A stretch of 64,000 bases of DNA from Bradyrhizobium sp. ISRA430 (GCF_029909975.1 NZ_CP094516.1:8038501-8102500), one strand, 5' to 3'. Numbered from the stretch's first letter, positions 21,451 to 32,257 are shown. A program made the numbers and translations. Notes: a model not told the origin generated them from the letters alone.

Positions 21451-23763
21451 TTACGCCTCCAATTGCTTGCCGAGCGGCAGGTTGCGGATGCGCTTGCCCG
21501 TCGCGGCGAAGATGGCGTTCATCAGCGCAGGAGCGAACGGCGGCACGCCGGGCTCGCCAACGCCGCTCGGCGGCGTGTCGGGTCCGGGCGGCACGATGTA
21601 GACGTTGGTCACCAGCGGAGACTCATCCATCCTGAGGACCTGGAAGTCGTCGAAGTTTTTCTGCTCGACCTTGCCGTCCTTGAAGGTGATCTCGCCATAT
21701 TTGGCGAGGCTGAGACCCATGATCGCCGCGCCCTCGATCTGCGATTGGATACGCTCGGGATTGACGTAGGTGCCGCAATCGATGGCGGTGTCGACCCGCG
21801 GCACCGTCAGCTTGCCCTTATCGTCGACGGCCACCTCGACGATGGTCGCGATGTAACTGACGAAGCTGCGGTGCACGGCGATGCCGAGGCCGTGGCCCTT
21901 CGGCACCTGGCGTCCCCATTCGCCCTTCTCGGCGACCAGCTCGACCACCTTGCGTAGGCGTGCGGTGTCGATCGGGTAGCTGTCATAGGGCTCGCCGTAG
22001 TTCCAGAGGTCCTTCACCTCCGGCTTGACGATCCGCGGGCTGCCGATCAGCGCGAGCAGCGTCTCCTTCTGGTCGCGGCCGGTCGCATGCGCGATCTCGC
22101 CGACCATCGACTGCACCGCGAAGGCGCGCGGGATGTTCGAGACCGAGCGGAACCAGCCGATGCGGGTATGCGCGGCCGCTTCCGGATTCTCGCACGAGAC
22201 GTTGGCGATCTCGAAGGGCATGTCGACGAGGCCCATGCCGAGCTCGAACGGTGCCTGGTGGACGGTGCCGGCGGCGAAGGTCGAGGCGATGCTGGGGGCC
22301 ACGCTGCGGTGGCGCCACGCGATCACCTTGCCGCTCTTGTCCAGTCCAGCCTCGATCCGCTCGACCGAGACGGTGTGCAGGAAGTCGTGACGGACGTCGT
22401 CCTCACGCGTCCATTGCACCTTCACCGGCGTGCCGAGCTCCTTCGACAGCAGCGCGGCCTCGAGCGCGAAATCGCATTTCGACTTGCGACCGAAGCCGCC
22501 GCCGAGCAGCGTGACGTTGACGGTGACGTTCTGCTCGGGGATGCCGAGCGTCTTGGCGACGTCCTCGCGGGTGCCGCCGGGGCTCTGCACCGGCGCCCAG
22601 ATCTCGGCCTTGTCGCCCTTAACGTCGGCGACCGCGACCGGCGGCTCCATGCTGACATGGGCGAGATGGGGCAGGTAGTATTCGCCGATGATGACCTTGT
22701 CCGCGCTCTTCAGCGCGGCATCCGCGTCGCCTTCCTTGCGCACGACGAGGCCCGGCTTGCGCGAGGCGTCCTCGAGCTCCTTGCGGTAGGCGGCCGAGTC
22801 GTACTTGGCATTCGCGCCGTCGTCCCAGGTCAGCTTCAACGCGTCGCGGCCCTTGATCGCCGCGCCGGTGTTGCGGGCGATCACCGCGACGCCGCCGAGC
22901 GGCTGGAATTTCGTCGGCCACGGCCATCCGCGGACCTGCATCACCTTCTCGACGCCGGGGACCTTCAAGGCCGCGTCGGGATCGAACGAGACCAGCTTGC
23001 CGCCGGTCACCGGCGGGCGCGCGATCACGGCATACTTCATGCCGGGTAGTCGCACGTCGGCACCGTAGCGCGCCTTTCCCGTGGTGATGTCGCGAAGATC
23101 GACGATGCCGATCTGGCCCTTGGTCAGATAGCGGAAGTCCTTGGGGTCCTTCAGCTTGAGGTCTTCGGTGCTCGGCACCGATTCCTTGGCGGCGTCGGCC
23201 GCGAGTTCGCCGAAGCCGAGCTTGCGCCCGCTGGCGCTGTGGATCACCTCGTGATTGACCGCCTTGACCTCCGTGGCGGGCACGCCCCAGCGCTTGGCCG
23301 CAGCCCGCTCCAGCATGGCGCGGGCGGAGGCGCCGATCTGGCGCATCGGCATCAGATAGTGCCGCGTGCTGCGCGAGCCGTCGGTGTCCTGGTTGCCGAA
23401 CTTGACCTCATCGCCATGGGCCTGCTCGACCTTGACCTTCGACCAGTCGGCCTCCATCTCCTCGGCCACGATCAGCGGCAGGCTGGTGCGCACGCCGGTG
23501 CCCATCTCCGCGCGGTGAGCAAGAATGGTAACGATGCCGTCGGGCGCGACCGCGACGAAGACGCGCGGATCGACTACGACGCCGTGCGGCATCTTTCCCG
23601 CGCCGGTCTCATAGGCGAAGGCCTGACGTGACATCACGGGTGCGGCAAGCACGAAGCTGCCGGTGACTCCGAGGCCCTTCAGGATGCTGCGGCGTGAGAT
23701 CTTCTCGACCTTGATGTGCTTTTCGAAGCCACGAAGCTTCCGGGGATTGTCGATGAAATTCAT
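21451..23763 (-). CDS. molybdopterin-binding subunit of a xanthine oxidase-family aldehyde/heterocycle dehydrogenase
   Basis: A 770-residue large subunit of the isoquinoline 1-oxidoreductase (IorB)/aldehyde dehydrogenase type. Near the N-terminus it has [10 protein letters not shown], a twin-arginine export signal, so the mature enzyme is periplasmic. The C-terminal G-V-G-E-P-G holds the catalytic Glu near the molybdenum. Start ATG 23763 lies two bases past the stop of the [2Fe-2S] subunit gene; a GTG at 23769 is an alternative. No FAD subunit or cytochrome gene accompanies it. It may oxidise aldehydes made by the neighbouring alcohol dehydrogenases (inference). Confidence 0.88.
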   Translation of the reverse strand: MNFIDNPRKLRGFEKHIKVEKISRRSILKGLGVTGSFVLAAPVMSRQAFAYETGAGKMPHGVVVDPRVFVAVAPDGIVTILAHRAEMGTGVRTSLPLIVAEEMEADWSKVKVEQAHGDEVKFGNQDTDGSRSTRHYLMPMRQIGASARAMLERAAAKRWGVPATEVKAVNHEVIHSASGRKLGFGELAADAAKESVPSTEDLKLKDPKDFRYLTKGQIGIVDLRDITTGKARYGADVRLPGMKYAVIARPPVTGGKLVSFDPDAALKVPGVEKVMQVRGWPWPTKFQPLGGVAVIARNTGAAIKGRDALKLTWDDGANAKYDSAAYRKELEDASRKPGLVVRKEGDADAALKSADKVIIGEYYLPHLAHVSMEPPVAVADVKGDKAEIWAPVQSPGGTREDVAKTLGIPEQNVTVNVTLLGGGFGRKSKCDFALEAALLSKELGTPVKVQWTREDDVRHDFLHTVSVERIEAGLDKSGKVIAWRHRSVAPSIASTFAAGTVHQAPFELGMGLVDMPFEIANVSCENPEAAAHTRIGWFRSVSNIPRAFAVQSMVGEIAHATGRDQKETLLALIGSPRIVKPEVKDLWNYGEPYDSYPIDTARLRKVVELVAEKGEWGRQVPKGHGLGIAVHRSFVSYIATIVEVAVDDKGKLTVPRVDTAIDCGTYVNPERIQSQIEGAAIMGLSLAKYGEITFKDGKVEQKNFDDFQVLRMDESPLVTNVYIVPPGPDTPPSGVGEPGVPPFAPALMNAIFAATGKRIRNLPLGKQLEA

Positions 23764-23765
23764 GG

Positions 23766-24218
23766 TCACACCCCCGTCGATGCGAGATGCACCGCGTTTT
23801 CGATACGCTGGTAGCAGCCGCAGCGGCAGATGTTGCCGGACATCGCCTCGCGGATCTGCTCATGCGACGGTTTTGGATTGTCCATCAAGAGCGCGGCGGC
23901 CTGCATGATCTGGCCGGCCTGGCAGAAGCCGCATTGGGGAACGTTGACCTGGCGCCAGGCCTTCTGGACGGGATGATCGCCGGTCGGATGCAGCCCCTCG
24001 ATCGTCGTGACCTCGCGCCCGGCGACGTCGTTGATCGAGGTGATGCAGGAGCGCACGGCCTCCTTGTCGACAATGACAGTGCAGGCGCCGCACAAAGCCT
24101 GGCCGCAGCCGAACTTGGTGCCGGTCAGGCCGGCCTCGTCGCGCAGGAACCACAGTAGCGGGAGATCCGGGTCGCCGTCCCAGCTCTGTTCCTGGCCGTT
24201 GATCTTCACCTTGATCAT
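23766..24218 (-). CDS. [2Fe-2S] subunit of molybdenum hydroxylase (IorA/CoxS type)
   Basis: A 150-residue protein with an N-terminal plant-type ferredoxin domain (C-G-x-x-x-C-G-A-C) and a C-terminal second cluster domain (C-G-F-C-Q-A-G and N-I-C-R-C-G-C-Y). The start ATG 24218 has GAGGGACG upstream; the 29 extra residues of the longer frame are not protein-like. It lacks its own export signal and presumably travels with the TAT-tagged large subunit. Confidence 0.9.
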   Translation of the reverse strand: MIKVKINGQEQSWDGDPDLPLLWFLRDEAGLTGTKFGCGQALCGACTVIVDKEAVRSCITSINDVAGREVTTIEGLHPTGDHPVQKAWRQVNVPQCGFCQAGQIMQAAALLMDNPKPSHEQIREAMSGNICRCGCYQRIENAVHLASTGV

Positions 24219-24845
24219 GATCGTCCCTCGCTCTTCATAAGCATGTCGATTTTGGATTGCGCCGACGTCGGTCGACGCCGGCTCGGTGCGTTGTCTCGCC
24301 CGCATCCGACCTGTTGTCCTCGCGCGGGCAGGTCCTGGGAGGAGGTCGCTATGCGACTGGCGATGTCTGGATGTGCTCGAAATCTCCCGTTTTCGTTCTT
24401 ATTTGATTGAATTTCGCGCGGCATCGTGACGCCGCGACTCATATCAGAGATCGGGCCGGACCGGCATTCACAGCCGGGTGTGCTTGACGTGAACAGATTG
24501 TATCCGCGATTTGGCAAAAGCAGGGCGGGAGCGCTGCGCGTTGCGTGTCGCGCGGCCTTTGCAGCGGCAGGTTGCAGCAAAAAAAGCTTCGTCCGCCAGA
24601 GGGGCTGTGCGGACGAAGCAGGATGCCTCAGTCGAGGGAGGGAGAAACGCAACGCACGCACGGACTTCAAGCGGGAAGTTGGCGGCGCTGCGCAGTCATT
24701 CAGAGACCAGGACTGAGGGGAGCCAATGGCCCTCGCCAGTGCAAATGGGCGGAGCCACGCCGCCGCAATCTCGGAGCCTCGCCGTCCGGCGCGCTGGTGG
24801 TGGTCGGGACCAGCGGCCGGGCGGCGTGGCCAACGTCTGATGGCC
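24219..24845. other. 627-bp gap: promoter of the molybdenum hydroxylase genes and terminator of the xoxF operon
   Basis: No supported gene. It contains the minus-strand terminator at 24579-24619 and a GCGTTGCGTGTCGCG element (24538-24552) that recurs exactly at 34131-34145. The AT-richer stretch around 24380-24420 could hold the promoter of the minus-strand hydroxylase pair. Confidence 0.5.
24579..24619 (-). terminator. intrinsic terminator of the xoxF-xoxG-adh-gfa operon
   Basis: Read on the minus strand: GCTTCGTCCGC, a 12-base loop, GCGGACGAAGC (perfect 11-bp arms), then seven T residues. It lies about 225 bases after the gfa stop with no gene between. Confidence 0.85.
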
Positions 24846-25409
24846 TCAGGCGGCCTTAGCTTTCGCCACGTGAGTTGCGATCGCGTCCATCAAAGGCGGC
24901 GACAGACAGTCATAGGGCTCGAGCCCGATTTCCTTCAGGCGCGAACGAATGCCCGCCATCTGCTCCGGCTTCACGCCCGATTCGATCACCGAGGAGACGA
25001 AGGCGGCGAATTGCGGCGCCTGCGAGCCCTGCTCCTGGAACAGTTCGGGATGGATGAAGTCGAGGCCGTAGAACGGATGGTTCTTGTTCTCGATGCGGCC
25101 GTACATGTGCGTGCCGCAGGCCTTGCAGGCGTAGCGCTGGATCACCGCGGAAGGGTCGACAATCTGGAGCTTGTCGCCGTTCTCGAGCACGGTGACGTTC
25201 TGGCGCGGCACCACGGCGACGACCGAGAACGTCGCACCTTGCGGCTTCCAGCACTTGGTGCAGCCGCAGGCGTGGTTGTGGGCGACGTCGCCCTTGATGC
25301 CGACCTTGACCGGGTGATCCGTGCATTTGCAGACCAGCGTGCCGCCGGCGAAGCTGCCGCTGCCCTGTTTGATGCCGTTGTCGATCGAGGGGTGGAGTGC
25401 AACTGTCAT
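24846..25409 (-). CDS. gfa: S-(hydroxymethyl)glutathione synthase (glutathione-dependent formaldehyde-activating enzyme)
   Basis: A 187-residue zinc protein that promotes condensation of formaldehyde with glutathione. It has the Gfa fold cysteines: C-K-C near residue 27, C-G-C-T-K-C-W near 48-53 and C-K-A-C-G-T-H near 95-100. AGGAGG lies upstream of the ATG. It follows the class III alcohol dehydrogenase gene by 33 bases and completes the formaldehyde-entry step behind XoxF. Confidence 0.93.
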   Translation of the reverse strand: MTVALHPSIDNGIKQGSGSFAGGTLVCKCTDHPVKVGIKGDVAHNHACGCTKCWKPQGATFSVVAVVPRQNVTVLENGDKLQIVDPSAVIQRYACKACGTHMYGRIENKNHPFYGLDFIHPELFQEQGSQAPQFAAFVSSVIESGVKPEQMAGIRSRLKEIGLEPYDCLSPPLMDAIATHVAKAKAA

Positions 25410-25442
25410 GGGACGATCCTCCTTGTGGGTGATGCTTCTGGT

Positions 25443-26552
25443 TCAGTAGACGACGACGGAACGGATCGATTTGCCCTCGTGCATCAGGTCGAAGCCCTTG
25501 TTGATGTCTTCGAGCTTCAGCACGTGGGTGATCATCGGGTCGATCTGGATCTTTCCGTTCATGTACCAGTCGACGATCTTCGGTACGTCGGTTCGGCCGC
25601 GGGCGCCGCCGAAGGCGGTGCCGCGCCAGTTGCGCCCGGTGACGAGTTGGAACGGACGCGTGGCGATCTCCTTGCCGGCCTCGGCGACGCCGATGATGAT
25701 CGAGGTGCCCCAACCGCGATGGCAGGCTTCCAGCGCCTGGCGCATCACCGTGGTGTTGCCGGTGCAGTCGAAGGTGTAGTCGGCGCCGCCGTCGGTCAGG
25801 CCGACGAGATGCTGGACGATGTCGCCGGTGACCTTCTTCGGGTTGACGAAGTGGGTCATGCCGAACCTCTTGCCCCACTCCTCCTTGGAGTCGTTGATGT
25901 CGACGCCGATGATCTTGTCTGCGCCGGCCATCTTGGCGCCCTGGATGACGTTGAGCCCGATGCCGCCGAGGCCGAACACGACGACGTTGGAGCCCGGCTC
26001 GACCTTGGCCGTGTTGACGACGGCGCCGACACCGGTGGTGACGCCGCAACCGATGTAGCAGCTCTTGTCGAAGGGGGCGTCCTCGCGGATCTTCGCCACC
26101 GCGATCTCCGGCAGCACCGTGAAGTTCGAGAACGTCGAGCAGCCCATGTAGTGGTAAATCGGCTTGCCCTTGTAGGAGAAGCGGCTGGTGCCATCAGGCA
26201 TCACGCCCTTGCCCTGGGTGGCGCGGATCGCGGTGCAAAGATTGGTCTTCTGGCTGAGGCAGCTTTTGCATTGCCGGCATTCCGGCGTGTAGAGCGGGAT
26301 GACGTGATCGCCCGGTTTAACCGAGGTCACGCCAGCGCCGATCTCGCGGATGATGCCGGCGCCTTCATGGCCCAGGATCGAGGGGAAGATTCCCTCGCTG
26401 TCGAAGCCGTCGAGCGTGTAGGCGTCGGTGTGGCAGATACCAGTTGCCTTGATCTCGACCAGGACTTCGCCGGCCTTCGGACCTTCCAGATCGACCTCGA
26501 CGATCTCGAGTGGTTTCTTCGCTTCGAAAGCGACGGCGGCACGTGTCTTCAT
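25443..26552 (-). CDS. S-(hydroxymethyl)glutathione dehydrogenase / class III alcohol dehydrogenase
   Basis: A 369-residue zinc-dependent medium-chain dehydrogenase converting S-hydroxymethylglutathione to S-formylglutathione with NAD+. Catalytic zinc ligands appear as C-H-T-D and G-H-E-G-A-G-I; the structural zinc motif is C-R-Q-C-K-S-C-x7-C; the Rossmann signature is G-L-G-G-I-G. The family is called FrmA, AdhC/AdhI or FlhA in different organisms. It sits between xoxG and gfa in one operon. Confidence 0.95.
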   Translation of the reverse strand: MKTRAAVAFEAKKPLEIVEVDLEGPKAGEVLVEIKATGICHTDAYTLDGFDSEGIFPSILGHEGAGIIREIGAGVTSVKPGDHVIPLYTPECRQCKSCLSQKTNLCTAIRATQGKGVMPDGTSRFSYKGKPIYHYMGCSTFSNFTVLPEIAVAKIREDAPFDKSCYIGCGVTTGVGAVVNTAKVEPGSNVVVFGLGGIGLNVIQGAKMAGADKIIGVDINDSKEEWGKRFGMTHFVNPKKVTGDIVQHLVGLTDGGADYTFDCTGNTTVMRQALEACHRGWGTSIIIGVAEAGKEIATRPFQLVTGRNWRGTAFGGARGRTDVPKIVDWYMNGKIQIDPMITHVLKLEDINKGFDLMHEGKSIRSVVVY

Positions 26553-26615
26553 CGTAAACTCCTCAAATCCTCATGGAGACGCCAAGACTTCACGTCTCGG
26601 GCGGACTCCAAACGT

Positions 26616-27134
26616 TTATTTCTTGCCCATGCACGAGTCTTCGGCCTTGGTATAGGCGTCAGTCTTGTCCTCATGCTTGCCGGGCCGCGCACGGCCCCAG
26701 GCTTCGTTGGAACGCGCGCGCAGATAGACGTAGAGATCGTCCATGTAACAGGCGACGTTCGGATTATCGCCGAAGGCCGGCATCACGTTCTCCTGCGCGG
26801 TCGAGATGTTCTTGCGGCCGGAGGCGACGACGCCGAGGAAGTCGGCATAGCTCATCGTCTTCAGCGAATCTTTCAGCGCCGGGGCGTAGGTCGAGCCCAT
26901 TCCGTCCGGGCCATGACAGACATGGCAGTCCGAGTGATAGCGGCGGTATCCGGAATAGGTGTACCAGTCGACGGATCCCTCGGTGACCTTGTAGGTCGGG
27001 TTTCCCTCCTTATCGAGCCACTCACCATTTTCGTTTTGTTTGACGGCGGCCGGATCGCCCGAGCCGTCCGCGACAGCAATTCCTCCAGACGCGACGAAGA
27101 TCATCGCAGCAATGGCACAGCAGATTTTTCGCAA
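26616..27134 (-). CDS. xoxG: cytochrome c XoxG (cytochrome cL-type acceptor of XoxF)
   Basis: A 172-residue periplasmic monohaem cytochrome with haem motif C70-H-V-C-H74, expected to take electrons from the PQQ enzyme encoded 81 bases upstream. The proposed start is the TTG at 27134, which has GAGGAAAA 6-8 bases upstream and gives a proper signal peptide (M-R-K-I-C-C-A-I ... A-V-A); the longer GTG start would place 19 polar residues in front. Second gene of the operon. Confidence 0.87.
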   Translation of the reverse strand: MRKICCAIAAMIFVASGGIAVADGSGDPAAVKQNENGEWLDKEGNPTYKVTEGSVDWYTYSGYRRYHSDCHVCHGPDGMGSTYAPALKDSLKTMSYADFLGVVASGRKNISTAQENVMPAFGDNPNVACYMDDLYVYLRARSNEAWGRARPGKHEDKTDAYTKAEDSCMGKK

Positions 27135-27215
27135 GTGATTTTTCCTCGAGCGCGTTCGGTGGAGACGAGCCGGCGCGTGGAGTTGATCCACGCGCCGGAC
27201 GATACAGGGTTGAGG

Positions 27216-29021
27216 CTAGTTCGGCAGCGAGAACACGGTCAGCGTGCCGCCGAGAGCCGTGTAGTTCGAGAGTGCCGCATAGCCGCCGACCGCGCCGAGA
27301 CCGGCCGTCGGATCGGTCAGACCTGCCGCCAGACCGATACCGGCCCAGCCGCCCACGCCGGAGAGCACGGCAACGTACTGCTTGCCGCCATGCTCATAGG
27401 TCTGGACGTTGCCGATGATGCCGGAAGGAGTCTTGAACTTGTAGAGCTCCTTGCCGGTCTTGGCGTCGACCGCCTTCAGGTAGCCTTCCAGTGTGCCGTA
27501 GAACACCACGCCGCCGGCAGTTGCGAGCGCACCCGACCAGACCGAGAACTGCTCCTTGTTCGACCACACGATCTTGCCGGTCTTGCCGTCCCAGGCGATG
27601 AAGTTACCCATGTTGGTCTCGCCCTGCGGCGGATACATCGACAGCGTCGCACCCACATAGGGCTGGCCCGCGGTGTAGCTCACCTTGAACGGTTCGTAGT
27701 CCATGCAGACGTGGTTGGTCGGCACGTAGAACAACTGCGTTTCCGGCGAGTAGGCCGCCGGCTGCTCGTCCTTGGTGCCGAGCGCGGCCGGGCAGATGCC
27801 CTTCACGTTGTGGTCTTCGCCCGCCTTGTCGGTCGAAGCTGCATCAAGCACCTTCGGACGGCCATAGGTCGGCGAGTTCTTGTCCATGTCGACGCCGGAG
27901 GTCCAGTTCACCTTCGGATCGTACTTTTCGGCGACCAGCAGCTCGCCGCTCTCGCGATCAAGGGTGTAGCCGATGCCGTTGCGATCGAAGTGCGTCAGCA
28001 GCTTGCGCGGCTGCCCGTTGATGCTCTGATCGGTGAGGATCATCTCGTTGACGCCGTCATAGTCCCATTCGTCGTGGGGCGTCATCTGATAGACCCACTT
28101 GGCCATGCCAGTATCGGCGTCGCGCGCGAAGATGGTCATCGACCACTTGTTGTCGCCGGGACGCTGCTTCGGATTCCAGGTCGAGGGATTGCCCGACCCG
28201 TAATAGACGAGGTTCAGAGCGGGATCGTAGGACATCCAGCCCCAGGTGCAGCCGCCGCCGATCTTCCACTGATCGCCCTGCCAGGTCTTCAGCGAGGAAT
28301 CAGCTCCGATCGGCTTGCCGAGCGCGGTCGTCTTGGCGGGATCGACCTTGATCTGATCGTCCGGGCCTTCGGAGAAGGCGCGCCAGACTTGCTTGCCCGA
28401 CTTTAGGTCGTAGGCGGTGACGTGACACTGCACGCCGAACTCGCCGCCGGAGATGCCGACCAGCACCTTGTCCTTCACCACCAGCGCCGCCGACGTGCCG
28501 GTCTGGCCCTTGCTCGGATCGCCGTTCGTGGCCGTCCAAGCGACTTGGCCGGTCTTGGCGTCGAGCGCGACGAGGTTGGTGTCGGCCTGATGCAGGATGA
28601 TCTTGCCGTCACCATAGGACAGGCCGCGGTTGACCGTATCGCAGCACATCACCGGGATGACGTTCGGGTCCTGCTTCGGCTCGTACTTCCAGATGATCTT
28701 GTTCTCGTTGGAAAGGTCAAGAGCATAGACCTTGTTCGGGAACGGGGTGTGAACGTACATCACGTTGCCGATGATCAGTGGGCCACCTTCGTGGCCGCGC
28801 AGCACGCCAGTCGAGAAAGTCCAGGCGACCTGGAGCTTGCCGACATTTTGTGCGTTGATCTGGTTCAGTTTGGAGTACCGGGTATTGGCGTAATCGCCTG
28901 CCGGCATTACCCAGTCTTTCGGGTTCTGCGACATCTTGATCAGCTCGTCATTGGCTGAAGCGCTGCCGACAGCGAGAGCCGCCGCGGAGCCAAGATAGGT
29001 CGCCAGTAGCACCTTGCGCAT
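27216..29021 (-). CDS. xoxF: lanthanide-dependent methanol dehydrogenase XoxF
   Basis: A 601-residue PQQ methanol dehydrogenase of the rhizobial XoxF (probably XoxF5) type. It shows the vicinal disulfide C126-C127 in [10 protein letters not shown] and W319-D320-Y-D322-G, where D320 is catalytic and D322 is the lanthanide-coordinating residue absent from calcium-type MxaF. The ATG at 29021 lies 8 bases after AGGAGG; the in-frame ATG at 29027 is only 2 bases away, so 29021 is favoured. Signal peptide ends near A-S-A-N. It heads a four-gene operon leading to formaldehyde oxidation. Confidence 0.95.
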   Translation of the reverse strand: MRKVLLATYLGSAAALAVGSASANDELIKMSQNPKDWVMPAGDYANTRYSKLNQINAQNVGKLQVAWTFSTGVLRGHEGGPLIIGNVMYVHTPFPNKVYALDLSNENKIIWKYEPKQDPNVIPVMCCDTVNRGLSYGDGKIILHQADTNLVALDAKTGQVAWTATNGDPSKGQTGTSAALVVKDKVLVGISGGEFGVQCHVTAYDLKSGKQVWRAFSEGPDDQIKVDPAKTTALGKPIGADSSLKTWQGDQWKIGGGCTWGWMSYDPALNLVYYGSGNPSTWNPKQRPGDNKWSMTIFARDADTGMAKWVYQMTPHDEWDYDGVNEMILTDQSINGQPRKLLTHFDRNGIGYTLDRESGELLVAEKYDPKVNWTSGVDMDKNSPTYGRPKVLDAASTDKAGEDHNVKGICPAALGTKDEQPAAYSPETQLFYVPTNHVCMDYEPFKVSYTAGQPYVGATLSMYPPQGETNMGNFIAWDGKTGKIVWSNKEQFSVWSGALATAGGVVFYGTLEGYLKAVDAKTGKELYKFKTPSGIIGNVQTYEHGGKQYVAVLSGVGGWAGIGLAAGLTDPTAGLGAVGGYAALSNYTALGGTLTVFSLPN

Positions 29022-29537
29022 AGTCATTTCCTCCTAGGTCTCGTTTATCGTTTTCGTAGCATTGCTTAACCACTGGGCTTTGACGTCCAGCGTCTGCTCG
29101 TGCAGGGCGGTCACGGTTGGGACCAGAAACGATGCTGTAGTGTTTCCTCCTCCTGGTATGAGCCACGGGTCCGCGTTTCGCTTGCGGCCCGTTTCTTGTT
29201 GTTCCTGCCGCAATTCCTAACCACTTCGTCATCGGGAAACTTGCCCAAGAGAGAAGCCGCTTTGCTCGACAGCGCACGGACGCGAAGTTTTTGATTTTGC
29301 AGTAGCGAATTCAGCGGCTTCTGCTATGTCCGACCGCAGGTTTTCTGCGCTCAGGTTCCCCTTGACGGCGCTGCAACTAAGGCGGAGGATTATTCTTAAG
29401 GGTGGCAGTGGGGCAGGGCGCTTGCCCCAAAAGACGACCCAAATTTGAGGTAAACGTCGCGCAATCACGGCTGAGGGCTCCGGCGGATGCCGGTCGCGAT
29501 TCGCGCCGTATCTCCCGGTGAAACCAGTGGCTGGATC
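29022..29537. promoter_or_regulatory. 516-bp divergent control region between xoxF and an AraC regulator
   Basis: No gene is supported here. It contains widely spaced 10-bp inverted arms AGAAGCCGCT (29252-29261) and AGCGGCTTCT (29313-29322), and an ATCGGGAA octamer (29231-29238) matching the palindrome half-site upstream of the TonB receptor gene at 59141. The xoxF ribosome binding site AGGAGG is at the left edge. Confidence 0.5.
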
Positions 29538-30506
29538 ATGTCCGACACAATCCACACGCTCTCGACGACCGGACTGACGCCGAAGAAGCAGATCCAGAGT
29601 TGGATCGATGGGCTGACCAGCCTGTGCGGCTACTTCGACGTCGATCCGCTGGAGGCGTCCTCGCTTGAGGGCCGCATCGACTACACCACGGTCTCGCGCC
29701 TGAAGCTCTGCCAGATCGAGGTGAGCCAGCATCGCATCGCGCACACCTTCGCGCGCGCCAAAGCCAACGAACATCCCTACATCAAGATTCATTTTCAGAC
29801 ATACGGCGTGTCCTATTTCGAGCAGGAGGGCCGCCACATCGAGCTCAACCCGGGCGACATCATCGCCTATGACGTTTCTTGCCCGCACTCGATCATCAGC
29901 CCCGCCTTTACGCGGCACGACGTGGTGATCGTGCCGAAGGCGCTGCTCCGCGATCGCGGCTTCCCGTCACAGCGGATGCCGGCCTGTAAGCTGTCGGCGC
30001 GCACGGGTACGGGTCGAATCGCCCATGATTTTGTTCACGCGACCTTCGACGAGGCGGCGAAGCTGTCGGCGAACAGCGCGGTCGGCGTCGCCGATTCGTT
30101 GATCGATCTTCTGCTGCTGCCGCTCCGCGAGGCCGACACGCTGTTCGATCGGGTCGGGCCCGAGGCGATGTATGTGCGCGCGCAGTTCTTTATTCGCGAG
30201 CATCTGCGCGATCCGGATCTGTGCATCGACCAGATCTCGGCGGAGCTCGGCTGCTCCAAACGCTATCTGCACATGCTGTTCTCTGAGCGCGGCACGACGG
30301 TGAGCGACTATATTTGGCAGGCGCGGCTTCAGAACTGCCGGCAGGAGCTCGAGGCCCACGGCGGCAAGACCATCACCGACGTCGCCTTCTCCTGGGGCTT
30401 CTCCAGCTCATCGCATTTCAGCCGGGTGTTCCGGAAGTATTTCGGCGTGGTGCCGTCGTCGATCCACAAGGCGCAGCAGAACGCCGTTTCCTCGGAAGAG
30501 CATTAG
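29538..30506 (+). CDS. AraC-family transcriptional regulator
   Basis: A 322-residue activator-type regulator: an N-terminal cupin-like AraC-binding domain (H-P-Y-I-K-I-H-F-Q-T-Y-G and the P-G-D-I-I-A-Y-D strand, residues 75-125) and a C-terminal double helix-turn-helix ending G-F-S-S-S-S-H-F-S-R-V-F-R-K-Y-F-G. It is divergent from xoxF across 516 bp, which makes the xoxF operon its most likely target (inference). A hairpin terminator follows. Confidence 0.87.
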   Translation: MSDTIHTLSTTGLTPKKQIQSWIDGLTSLCGYFDVDPLEASSLEGRIDYTTVSRLKLCQIEVSQHRIAHTFARAKANEHPYIKIHFQTYGVSYFEQEGRHIELNPGDIIAYDVSCPHSIISPAFTRHDVVIVPKALLRDRGFPSQRMPACKLSARTGTGRIAHDFVHATFDEAAKLSANSAVGVADSLIDLLLLPLREADTLFDRVGPEAMYVRAQFFIREHLRDPDLCIDQISAELGCSKRYLHMLFSERGTTVSDYIWQARLQNCRQELEAHGGKTITDVAFSWGFSSSSHFSRVFRKYFGVVPSSIHKAQQNAVSSEEH

Positions 30507-30536
30507 GCCCGCGCGGCGCCGTTCGACCGCTCAGTG

Positions 30537-30567
30537 CGCCCGCCTTCGCAGGCGGGCGTTTCGCTTT
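30537..30567 (+). terminator. intrinsic terminator of the AraC gene
   Basis: CGCCCGCCT-TCGC-AGGCGGGCG followed by TTTCGCTTT, 31 bases after the stop. Confidence 0.78.
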
Positions 30568-30650
30568 GGGGGCAGGCCGACTCGAGGTCAAGAGACTGCA
30601 CGTGCCTCACTACCTCGGGACGAGTGCAACGGCCGCGCCACCTTCTCACT

Positions 30651-30819
30651 GTCATCGCCCGGCTCGACCGGGCGAGCGATCCAGTATTCCAGGGTCGGTG
30701 AATGTAAGGAAAAGCCGCGGCGTGCTGGATGCCCCGCCTGCCGCCTTCGCCAAAGCTTCGGCGGCCCAAGACCGCAAGCCCGGCGAAGCCTTGGCGTAGC
30801 CGGGTCGCGGGGCATGACA
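30651..30819. repeat. palindromic intergenic repeat (GTCATCGCCCGG-type, long form)
   Basis: Same ends as the 14085 copy (GTCATCGCCCGGC ... CGGGGCATGAC) but with about 60 extra bases inside, including CTTCGCCAAAGCTTCGGCGG / GGCGAAGCCTTGGCG arms. With the terminator it accounts for most of the 447-bp gap 30507-30953. Confidence 0.75.
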
Positions 30820-30953
30820 GCGGAGAACGAGGAGACGCTGAGCCGGTCGATGCGGTTGCGCTCGTTTTCCAGCCGCATCCATCGTCATTCCGGGCTCGCT
30901 CTACGGGCGCCCCCCATTGCGCTATTGCGCAATGGGAGTGACGGGAGCGAGCT

Positions 30954-31895
30954 TCACCGCTGGATAATCTTGGTCCAGACGTCGCCGAGGACCGCGGGCT
31001 CGCGCGGCGGCAGGTAGGTGAGGCCTGCCTGCTTGCCGAGTTCGGCGATCCTACTCCCGGCGGCGAGCTCGCCGAGCGCCTTGTCGACAACGGTGATCAA
31101 GTCAGGGTCACTGGCGAGCCCGACATAGCCGCGATTGGCGCCGATCGGATAGTAGTAGCCGGAGGCCGTGATCGCCGTATCGGGATGCGCGGCGCGGTGG
31201 GCGTCGAAGCGCCCGAGGTCGATCAGCGTCGCATCATAGTCGCCGCGGTTGAGCGCGCCGAGCAGGTCGTCACGGCCGGGAACGAGATGAGTGATGCTGT
31301 CGATCAGGCGTCCCTTGTCGAAGGTCATCAGGATGGCATCGCCGAGTGATCCGCTTTCGATGGCGAGACGAAGGCCGGCGAGATCGCCGATATCGCTGAT
31401 CCTGCGGTCGCGCGCCTTCGGCCCCAGCACCACCGTCATGGGCGAATAGACGTAAGGCTGGCTCGGCAGGAGCACGCCGAGCGGGACGCGGCGCCGCCGG
31501 TCCTCGCGTGTGGCGCCATCGAAGTCCGGAAGACGCGCCGTCTTCATGCCCGGGACGACCAGCGAATCCGTCGTCAGCGCGTAGCCGCCGACCAGCGAAC
31601 AGCGTCCGTCGGACAACAGCGCATTGGCCTCGAGCTGCGGGCTCGAATCCTCATCCAACTTGCTCTCGAACCACTGGATCTTCAGCGGCCGTCCCAGCCG
31701 GTCGGCGATCGCCTGCGCCAGCATCACGTCGAAGCCGGCATCCGGCTTGCCGCGCCGATGCACCGAGAGCGGCGGCCGATCCTCGTCGAGGCAGATCTTG
31801 AGCGGCGGCGCGTCGGCCGCTGCGACCTTTGCGGGAGGGAGGGCGAGACCCGACAGCGCCAGAGCCAGTGCGCAAGCCGCAAGCCGGCCCTTCAT
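30954..31895 (-). CDS. periplasmic binding protein of a quinoprotein cluster (MxaJ/XoxJ-like)
   Basis: A 313-residue protein with a signal peptide (to about A27) and a family 3 solute-binding fold: P-L-K-I-C-L-D-E-D-R-P-P-L-S at the mature start and G-F-D-V-M-L-A-Q-A-I-A. It overlaps the preceding cytochrome gene by ATGA, and that gene follows a PQQ dehydrogenase, reproducing the xoxF-xoxG-xoxJ order. Such proteins are thought to help mature or deliver cofactor to the dehydrogenase rather than feed a transporter; no permease is encoded nearby. Confidence 0.8.
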   Translation of the reverse strand: MKGRLAACALALALSGLALPPAKVAAADAPPLKICLDEDRPPLSVHRRGKPDAGFDVMLAQAIADRLGRPLKIQWFESKLDEDSSPQLEANALLSDGRCSLVGGYALTTDSLVVPGMKTARLPDFDGATREDRRRRVPLGVLLPSQPYVYSPMTVVLGPKARDRRISDIGDLAGLRLAIESGSLGDAILMTFDKGRLIDSITHLVPGRDDLLGALNRGDYDATLIDLGRFDAHRAAHPDTAITASGYYYPIGANRGYVGLASDPDLITVVDKALGELAAGSRIAELGKQAGLTYLPPREPAVLGDVWTKIIQR

Positions 31896-32248
31896 TGTCG
31901 TCTCCGGCTCGAGATGAAGACCCAGAGGTCCATGATCTCGTCCTCGCTGAGAATGTCGCCCCACGGCGGCATCTTGTTGTTCTTGCCGTTCTTCACCGTT
32001 GTGACGAAGCGCGTCTTGTCGTCGGGGAAGGTGCGCAGGTCCGGCGTTATGGTGCCGGAGTTCATCAAATTGGGACCGTGGCAGTGCGAGCATTTCTCGG
32101 CATAGGTCGACTTGCCGTGATCGAGCTGCGCCTGCACGGGCTTGCCACTTGGTTCATCCGCGGCACGGGCGGTCGCCGCAAGCGCGACCGTGAGCGCCGC
32201 GACGGCGGCAAGGGTCGCCGCCGTCTTGTGAGATACCTTTCTCAGCAC
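31892..32248 (-). CDS. monohaem cytochrome c, partner of the adjacent PQQ dehydrogenase
   Basis: A 118-residue secreted cytochrome: signal peptide to about A30, haem motif C53-S-H-C-H57, and the distal Met in N-K-M-P-P-W-G. The start is a GTG at 32248, nine bases past the stop of the dehydrogenase. Smaller than XoxG and not closely similar to it, so it likely serves this dehydrogenase specifically. Confidence 0.87.
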   Translation of the reverse strand: MLRKVSHKTAATLAAVAALTVALAATARAADEPSGKPVQAQLDHGKSTYAEKCSHCHGPNLMNSGTITPDLRTFPDDKTRFVTTVKNGKNNKMPPWGDILSEDEIMDLWVFISSRRRQ

Positions 32249-32257
32249 GTCTTGCCG

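Noticed and set aside
24726..28406. 1226-residue plus-strand open frame
   Set aside because: It lies antisense to gfa, adh, xoxG and xoxF, and its composition (Arg/Ala/His/Asp-rich, no motif) is the usual GC-rich shadow.
27216..29021. Calcium-type methanol dehydrogenase MxaF
   Set aside because: The Asp two residues after the catalytic Asp is present and no mxaI gene follows, which fits XoxF.
29229..29918. 229-residue minus-strand open frame upstream of xoxF
   Set aside because: It overlaps the AraC gene antisense and crosses the control region; no protein-like pattern.
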